From: GCA-2699445 sp032127075
GTDB lineage: Bacteria > Actinomycetota > Actinomycetes > S36-B12 > GCA-2699445
Direction: 5' to 3'
Assembly: GCA_032127075.1 (NCBI GenBank)
Contig: JAQAZZ010000245.1
Coordinates: forward strand, 1-18,597
Length of the DNA stretch: 18,597 nucleotides
Position numbers and translations under genes: made by a program. Each line of letters starts with the position of its first letter. The first letter of the stretch is position 1. Of the stretch, positions 16,361 to 18,597 are shown piece by piece. The notes under the pieces are model-generated. The model was not told the DNA's origin and made no database searches. It worked only from the letters and a program-made list of their open reading frames with translations.

Positions 16361-16507
16361 ATGTGTAGTCCCGCCGTGTGCAGTGAATGCAGCAAGATCA
16401 CCTACACCGGGTGCGGCATGCATGTCGACCAGGTGCTCGCCATGTTCACCGAGGACGAGCGCTGCAAGTGCGAAAAGCGATCACGCCGCGGTCTCTTCTC
16501 CTGGTAG
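16361..16507 (+). CDS. Small cysteine-rich, probably metal-binding protein (48 aa)
   Basis: The 48-residue protein has six cysteines (positions 2, 7, 10, 18, 35, 37), with Met 20 and His 21 between them. The pattern is MC-x4-C-x2-C-x7-C-x-M-H, then RCKC, and the tail is basic and ends in LFSW. From memory it resembles a family of very short, mostly unannotated proteins with the pattern MC..C..C.K.TW.GCG.H...V......RC.C; here Tyr replaces the usual Trp. The ATG at 16361 has GGAAGGA 10 bases upstream, and the longer in-frame extension runs through the promoter. The CsoR-type operator directly upstream suggests copper-induced expression. The Cys arrangement could chelate Cu(I) or Zn, as a metallothionein-like buffer or a chaperone. 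No known metallothionein family is matched, so function is inference. Confidence 0.8.
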   Translation: MCSPAVCSECSKITYTGCGMHVDQVLAMFTEDERCKCEKRSRRGLFSW

Positions 16508-16517
16508 CGGCGCCGCT
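16506..16517. repeat. Short perfect palindrome at the stop codon of the Cys-rich gene
   Basis: AGCGGCGCCGCT is self-complementary and includes the TAG stop's last bases. A second imperfect stem follows immediately, pairing about 16512-16529. No T tract is present. These might form a weak transcript end before the BrkB gene, 100 bases downstream; equally they may be GC-rich chance. Confidence 0.25.
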
Positions 16518-16607
16518 GCCGGCGGTGGCCGAATCCCGCCGACCTTCCTCCCCGCGCTGATCTCGCTACGGTGATCTTGATCGGGTAGTCGCAGCGAGGG
16601 AGTGGCC

Positions 16608-17693
16608 ATGTCCATGGCAGCCCCGCCACCCATTCCCGGCGAGTCGGTGGACCCGCCGCCGCGCGAGGTCACGGAGACGCTCGCCAAGATCCAGGACCGG
16701 ACCAGCCTGGGGGCCATCCTCTACCGTGCGATATTGCGTTTCAACGGTGCACATTCCTTGCTGCTCGCCGCGGGAACCACCTACTTCATCTTCCTGTCGA
16801 TCTTCTCCCTGCTCGCCCTCGCGTTCGGGTTGGTGGCGCTGCTGGGCAGCCAGGAGTTGTCCGACTTCCTGACCCGGGCGCTGGATGAGTCCCTGCCCGG
16901 CTTGGTCGGCAGCGGGCGCGTGGATCCGGAGCAGCTGCGCCTCATCGGTCAGAGCACTTCCTTGCTCGGCTTCGTGGCCTTCCTCTACTCCGGCTCCGGC
17001 ATGATGGGCGCGGTCAGCAGCGGTCTGCATCTCATCTACGGCGCCCCCAAGGACCCGCGACCGTTCCTGCTCATGAAGGCGCGGCTCCTGGGATGGCTGT
17101 TCCTCGTCGCCCCGCTCGTGGTGATGTCGTTCGCGCCGTCACTTCTAGTCGCGCGCTTCGCCGATCCCGTCTTGGAGTTCATCGGGATCGACGGCAACGG
17201 ATGGGTGCAGTCGCTCACCCTCCTGGCCGCCTATTCACTCTCCCTGGTCCTGAACGCCGCCGTCCTCTACCTGCTGCTGGGACACCTCGGCGGCATCATG
17301 CCCGACGGCCGGTCGCGGCTGATCGGAGCAGGGGTCGGGGCCGTCGGCATGGAGGCCCTTCGATTCGGTGCGACCTGGGTCGTGTCCTGGGCGGTCGCGC
17401 GACCGCAGTACGGCGCCTTCGCGGTACCCATCGCGATGATGTTGGTCTTCTACCTGCACTGCCTGGTGCTGTATTTCAGTGCATCTCTCGTGACGGCCCT
17501 TGCCGAGCACCGCGGCGGCGATGTCCCCGACTCCATGACGGCGCAGGGCGACGAAGACGGTCCCTTCCCCGGCGCAAGCCCCGATCCGGAAGCCGAGACC
17601 GCAACGACCCGGGACGCGTTGCCGAGCCTGCCCCAGCAGAAGACGCGGGAGCCCGACAGCGAAGCGGCTGGCAAACCGGGCCTACGGCCCTGA
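16608..17693 (+). CDS. YihY/BrkB family inner membrane protein
   Basis: The protein has 361 residues with about six transmembrane helices of the YihY (virulence factor BrkB) family. Typical features are RFNGAHSLLLAAGTTYFIFL early on, LGFVAFLYSGSGMMGAVSSGL, the post-helix LIYGAPKDPRP, VLNAAVLYLLLG, and the late block YGAFAVPIAMMLVFYLHCLV followed by LYFSASLV. Family members were once called RNase BN by mistake; the real activity is unknown, though an export role is often suggested. The ATG at 16608 has GAGGGAG 5 bases upstream. GTG at 16602 lies within that ribosome site, and ATG at 16614 is an alternative. The last 65 or so residues are a hydrophilic, acidic, Pro-rich tail. The stop codon lies inside the first copy of a small tandem repeat array. 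Confidence 0.88.
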   Translation: MSMAAPPPIPGESVDPPPREVTETLAKIQDRTSLGAILYRAILRFNGAHSLLLAAGTTYFIFLSIFSLLALAFGLVALLGSQELSDFLTRALDESLPGLVGSGRVDPEQLRLIGQSTSLLGFVAFLYSGSGMMGAVSSGLHLIYGAPKDPRPFLLMKARLLGWLFLVAPLVVMSFAPSLLVARFADPVLEFIGIDGNGWVQSLTLLAAYSLSLVLNAAVLYLLLGHLGGIMPDGRSRLIGAGVGAVGMEALRFGATWVVSWAVARPQYGAFAVPIAMMLVFYLHCLVLYFSASLVTALAEHRGGDVPDSMTAQGDEDGPFPGASPDPEAETATTRDALPSLPQQKTREPDSEAAGKPGLRP

Positions 17694-17782
17694 AGTGCTG
17701 CCAGGCCTACGGCCCGAGGTCCTGCCAAACCAGGCTCACGGCCCGAGGTTCCGCCGAACGAGGCCCACGGCCCGATGCTCTG
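17671..17782. repeat. Four degenerate tandem direct repeats (about 24-30 bp)
   Basis: Copies lie at 17671-17700, 17701-17724, 17725-17753 and 17754-17782. Each contains a core like GGCCTACGGCCC, GGCTCACGGCCC or GGCCCACGGCCC, then GA, a short variable GT-rich piece, and CTG or CCG; copies 1, 3 and 4 begin with CRAAC or AAACC before the core. Copy 1 covers the end of the BrkB gene and its TGA; the others are noncoding. Unit lengths are not all multiples of three, so this is not a coding repeat. GGCC...GGCC in each core can form small hairpins. Confidence 0.7.
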
Positions 17783-17809
17783 CGCGTCGCGTCGATATCC
17801 GCGACTCAC

Positions 17810-17856
17810 CTCGTCCGGGCACGGACTCGATACCTCGTCACGGAACGGACTTGATC
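17810..17856. repeat. Degenerate direct repeat pair at the end of the MFS gene
   Basis: CTCGTCCGGGCACGGACT (from 17810) and CTCGTCACGGAACGGACT (from 17834) are followed by CGATAC and TGATCG respectively. The second copy contains the MFS stop codon (TGA, minus strand, 17838-17840) and its last codons; the first is noncoding. It may be a local duplication of the gene end. Confidence 0.4.
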
Positions 17857-18597
17857 GGCATGATCGCGAAGGCGCCTGCGAGGGTGATGATCGCAGTTGC
17901 GATGTAGAGCGCCGGGTAGCCGAGGGTGGTCACGAAGATCCCGGCGAGCACCGGGGCCAGCACCTGCGGCATGGAGTTGGCGATGTTGATCACGCCGAGG
18001 TCGCGGGCGCGGTCGCCAGCGGTCGGCAGCACCTGCGAGATCAGTGCTTGGTCAACAGCCAGGTACCAGCCGTAGCCGATGCCGAGAATGGCCGCGGCGA
18101 TCACTGAGATGGTGAAACCACTCTGCTCCGCCGGACTGAACGCCAAGATGATCGCGGCGATCGCGATGATGACCGTGGAGATGATGACGAAGATCTTGCG
18201 CTTGCCGCTGCGGTCGGAGATGAATCCGCCGGCGACCGCCGTCAGCATCGAGCCGAAGGCGTAGATGCCGAGCATGATCGTCTGGCGCGGACCGGCGTAG
18301 TCGTCGGCGTTCTCGTCGGAGGAGAACCCGAGATGGTCTTGCAGGTAGAACAGCAGGTACGCCACCGCCATGGCCAGGCCGAGCGACACCAAGAACCGCG
18401 CCAGCCATGCCCAGCCGAAGTCCGGGTGCTTGCGGGGGTCGATATAGAAGCCCTTGATGAACTTGCCCAACTCGAAGTCCGGCCTGTACTCCTTGGGCAG
18501 TGGCGGGTCCTTCAGCACGAACATGAATGGCAGCATCAGCGCCACGAACAGAATCCCGACCGTGTAGAAGCCGCCGTTGAGCGCCAGGACAATCGCG
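17838..18597 (-). CDS. MFS transporter, C-terminal half (5' end outside the window)
   Basis: The frame is open to the window edge, so about 253 C-terminal residues are visible and the start is missing. Seen features are a hydrophilic central loop (LKDPPLPKEYRPDFELGKFI) and then about six transmembrane helices. AGGFISDRSGKRKIF is the second-half copy of the MFS loop 2-3 signature (G-x3-D-R-x-G-R/K-R/K). LGIGYGWYLAVDQALISQVLP and SMPQVLAPVLAGIFVTT follow, and DARDLG-type DRARDLGVINIAN is also present. The layout resembles SLC45/sugar-type MFS proteins, but the substrate cannot be named. Conserved residues of the first six helices are not available. It converges on the BrkB gene across the repeat array. 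Confidence 0.85.
   Translation of the reverse strand, partial: AIVLALNGGFYTVGILFVALMLPFMFVLKDPPLPKEYRPDFELGKFIKGFYIDPRKHPDFGWAWLARFLVSLGLAMAVAYLLFYLQDHLGFSSDENADDYAGPRQTIMLGIYAFGSMLTAVAGGFISDRSGKRKIFVIISTVIIAIAAIILAFSPAEQSGFTISVIAAAILGIGYGWYLAVDQALISQVLPTAGDRARDLGVINIANSMPQVLAPVLAGIFVTTLGYPALYIATAIITLAGAFAIMPIKSVP

Noticed and set aside
14636..16423. 595-residue minus-strand reading frame opposite the SulP gene
   Set aside because: The product is a low-complexity His/Gln/Arg-rich sequence, and the plus strand has an unmistakable SulP-STAS protein. The minus-strand frame is a codon-bias shadow.

Overview
The window is GC-rich, densely packed and bacterial. The gene set (YwiC-like membrane protein, DUF2207 protein with a glycine-rich tail, secreted trypsin, SLT-type cell-wall hydrolase with a basic linker, SulP transporter, BrkB/YihY protein, and a tiny cysteine-rich protein behind a CsoR-type palindrome) points to a high-GC Gram-positive, Actinomycetota. 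No rRNA, tRNA, insertion sequence or CRISPR array was seen. I recognise no phage or plasmid genes, so this reads as ordinary chromosome with one notable small regulatory locus. Fourteen coding regions are supported; the first and last are cut by the window edges.

Left part (1-5201): the C-terminal end of a probable family-2 glycosyltransferase is followed by a lipoprotein of the PQQ-dependent sugar dehydrogenase family. This converges on a YwiC-like membrane protein. Divergent to that is a DUF255 (YyaL/SSP411) protein with a thioredoxin-like CxxC. It converges on a small rhomboid protease, which probably shares a transcript with a RarD-type EamA permease.

Middle part (5236-12301): divergent from rarD is a LemA - DUF2207 gene pair, which converges on a minus-strand operon. 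In that operon a secreted trypsin-like protease overlaps, by ATGA, an ABC-F protein with an Uup-like C-terminal coiled coil. Divergent from the protease is a secreted lytic-transglycosylase-like protein, so the 208-bp gap at 11437-11644 must carry two promoters for exported proteins.

Right part (12341-18597): a cytoplasmic GH36 alpha-galactosidase is divergent from a SulP anion transporter with a C-terminal STAS domain. Next comes the most interesting element. A perfect inverted repeat (9-bp arms, 2-bp centre) of the type bound by copper-sensing CsoR repressors lies between plausible -35 and -10 boxes. It precedes a 48-residue protein with six cysteines and one histidine, which I infer to be a copper-responsive metal-binding peptide. 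A BrkB/YihY membrane protein follows and converges on the C-terminal half of an MFS transporter. Between these two lies a small array of four degenerate, roughly 29-bp direct repeats. No gap between genes exceeds about 210 bases, so there is no long gene-free stretch.
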